From Alphaproteobacteria bacterium Ga0077535 (GTDB lineage: Bacteria > Pseudomonadota > Alphaproteobacteria > Caulobacterales > Aquidulcibacteraceae): 64,000 nucleotides of DNA. Positions 63,782-64,000 of this stretch are shown here, piece after piece. A program made the position numbers and the translations under genes. Under the pieces are notes generated by a model, which saw only the letters and a program-made list of their open reading frames with translations, did not search any database and was not told the origin of the DNA. Each line of letters opens with the position of its first letter. Within the stretch, counting starts at the first letter, position 1. The DNA is taken from NCBI GenBank assembly GCA_001464425.1, contig LNEK01000030.1, positions 107,764 to 171,763 of the forward strand. Reading direction: 5' to 3'.

Positions 63782-64000
63782 TTACCAGCGGATCGATTTG
63801 CGCAGGCGATAGCGCAGGTAGATGGCTGACCCGTTCAGCAGCAGCGTGATGCACAGCAAGACGATGCCGGCTGCAGCCGCGATCTCGAGGAACTCGGCTT
63901 GCGGGCGCGAGGTCCAGTTGAACATCTGGATCGGCAGCACGGTGAATTCGGAGTTCAGCCAATTGGTCGGCGACCAGCTGGCGACGGCGTCACCGACGGT
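63782..64000 (-). CDS. pstA: Phosphate ABC transporter permease PstA, 5' end outside window
   Basis: The last 72 codons and stop of a membrane protein are read on the minus strand from the window edge. They contain the C-terminal strand and last membrane helix of PstA: NSEFTVLPIQMFNWTSRPQAEF, then AAAAGIVLLCITLLLNGSAIYLRYRLRK. PstA with PstC forms the phosphate channel of PstSCAB. The rest of the gene, and probably pstC and pstS, lie beyond position 64000. The C-terminus is close to convergent with the glycosyltransferase gene. Confidence 0.85.
   Translation of the reverse strand, partial: TVGDAVASWSPTNWLNSEFTVLPIQMFNWTSRPQAEFLEIAAAAGIVLLCITLLLNGSAIYLRYRLRKSIRW

Overview
The window is GC-rich, single-chromosome-type bacterial DNA with dense, often overlapping genes. 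Gene content points to an alphaproteobacterium: a DUF1134/EipA envelope protein, a Mcl1-type malyl-CoA lyase, a long tol-pal operon, a bifunctional PutA without a DNA-binding domain, and GGAAC-N16-CGTT promoters of the EcfG type. A Caulobacterales/Hyphomonadaceae-like organism is the best guess, but that is inference without a database search. No rRNA, tRNA, CRISPR array, prophage or intact insertion sequence was seen; this is mostly ordinary core chromosome.

Layout. 0-9 kb: the 3' part of a VUT (queuosine precursor) transporter, a very glycine-rich cold-shock-domain protein behind a likely EcfG promoter, an SRPBCC/GyrI-like protein, chorismate mutase, uvrC and pgsA, then an ArsR regulator with three SRPBCC (AHSA1-like) proteins, and a VOC protein. 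9-18 kb, minus strand: the cell-envelope run ybgC-tolQ-tolR-tolA-tolB-pal-cpoB followed by tilS and ftsH. 17.6-27 kb: two acyltransferase-3 membrane proteins, an FAD oxidoreductase, an M19 dipeptidase, a malyl-CoA lyase-like enzyme, accA, EipA, a K+ channel and a SugE/Gdx exporter preceded by a guanidine-II riboswitch. 27-34.4 kb: translation genes pheS, pheT, infC, rpmI and rplT, each operon carrying an inserted small lipoprotein gene. 34.4-45.7 kb: two glycosyltransferases, a TPR protein, small envelope proteins, a rhodanese, an SPFH protein, mtgA, queG and an uncharacterised three-gene periplasmic/lipoprotein locus. 45.7-52.8 kb: gltD-gltB and uppP. 52.8-64 kb: DUF488, an NDUFA9-like reductase, a tandem-repeat secreted protein, yebC, two hot-dog thioesterases, putA, a GT4 glycosyltransferase and the 3' end of pstA.

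How the genes fit together. A large share serves the envelope: Tol-Pal (outer-membrane constriction), UppP and MtgA (peptidoglycan), PgsA (phospholipid), AccA (fatty acids), glycosyltransferases and many lipoproteins. GltBD and PutA handle nitrogen and proline. QueG and VUT both belong to queuosine metabolism, although they lie 41 kb apart.

Most notable: (1) related palindromic repeats lie in frame inside both uvrC and putA and are translated in the same frame in each; (2) pheT is broken by two separate frame-disrupting deletions; (3) infC appears to start at an AUA codon; (4) a two-hairpin guanidine-II riboswitch precedes sugE; (5) arsR looks leaderless, with its operator lying across the -10 and the start codon; (6) two small hydrophobic ORFs have good ribosome-binding sites; (7) a 530-base gene-free stretch at 57.05-57.58 kb holds nested inverted repeats.
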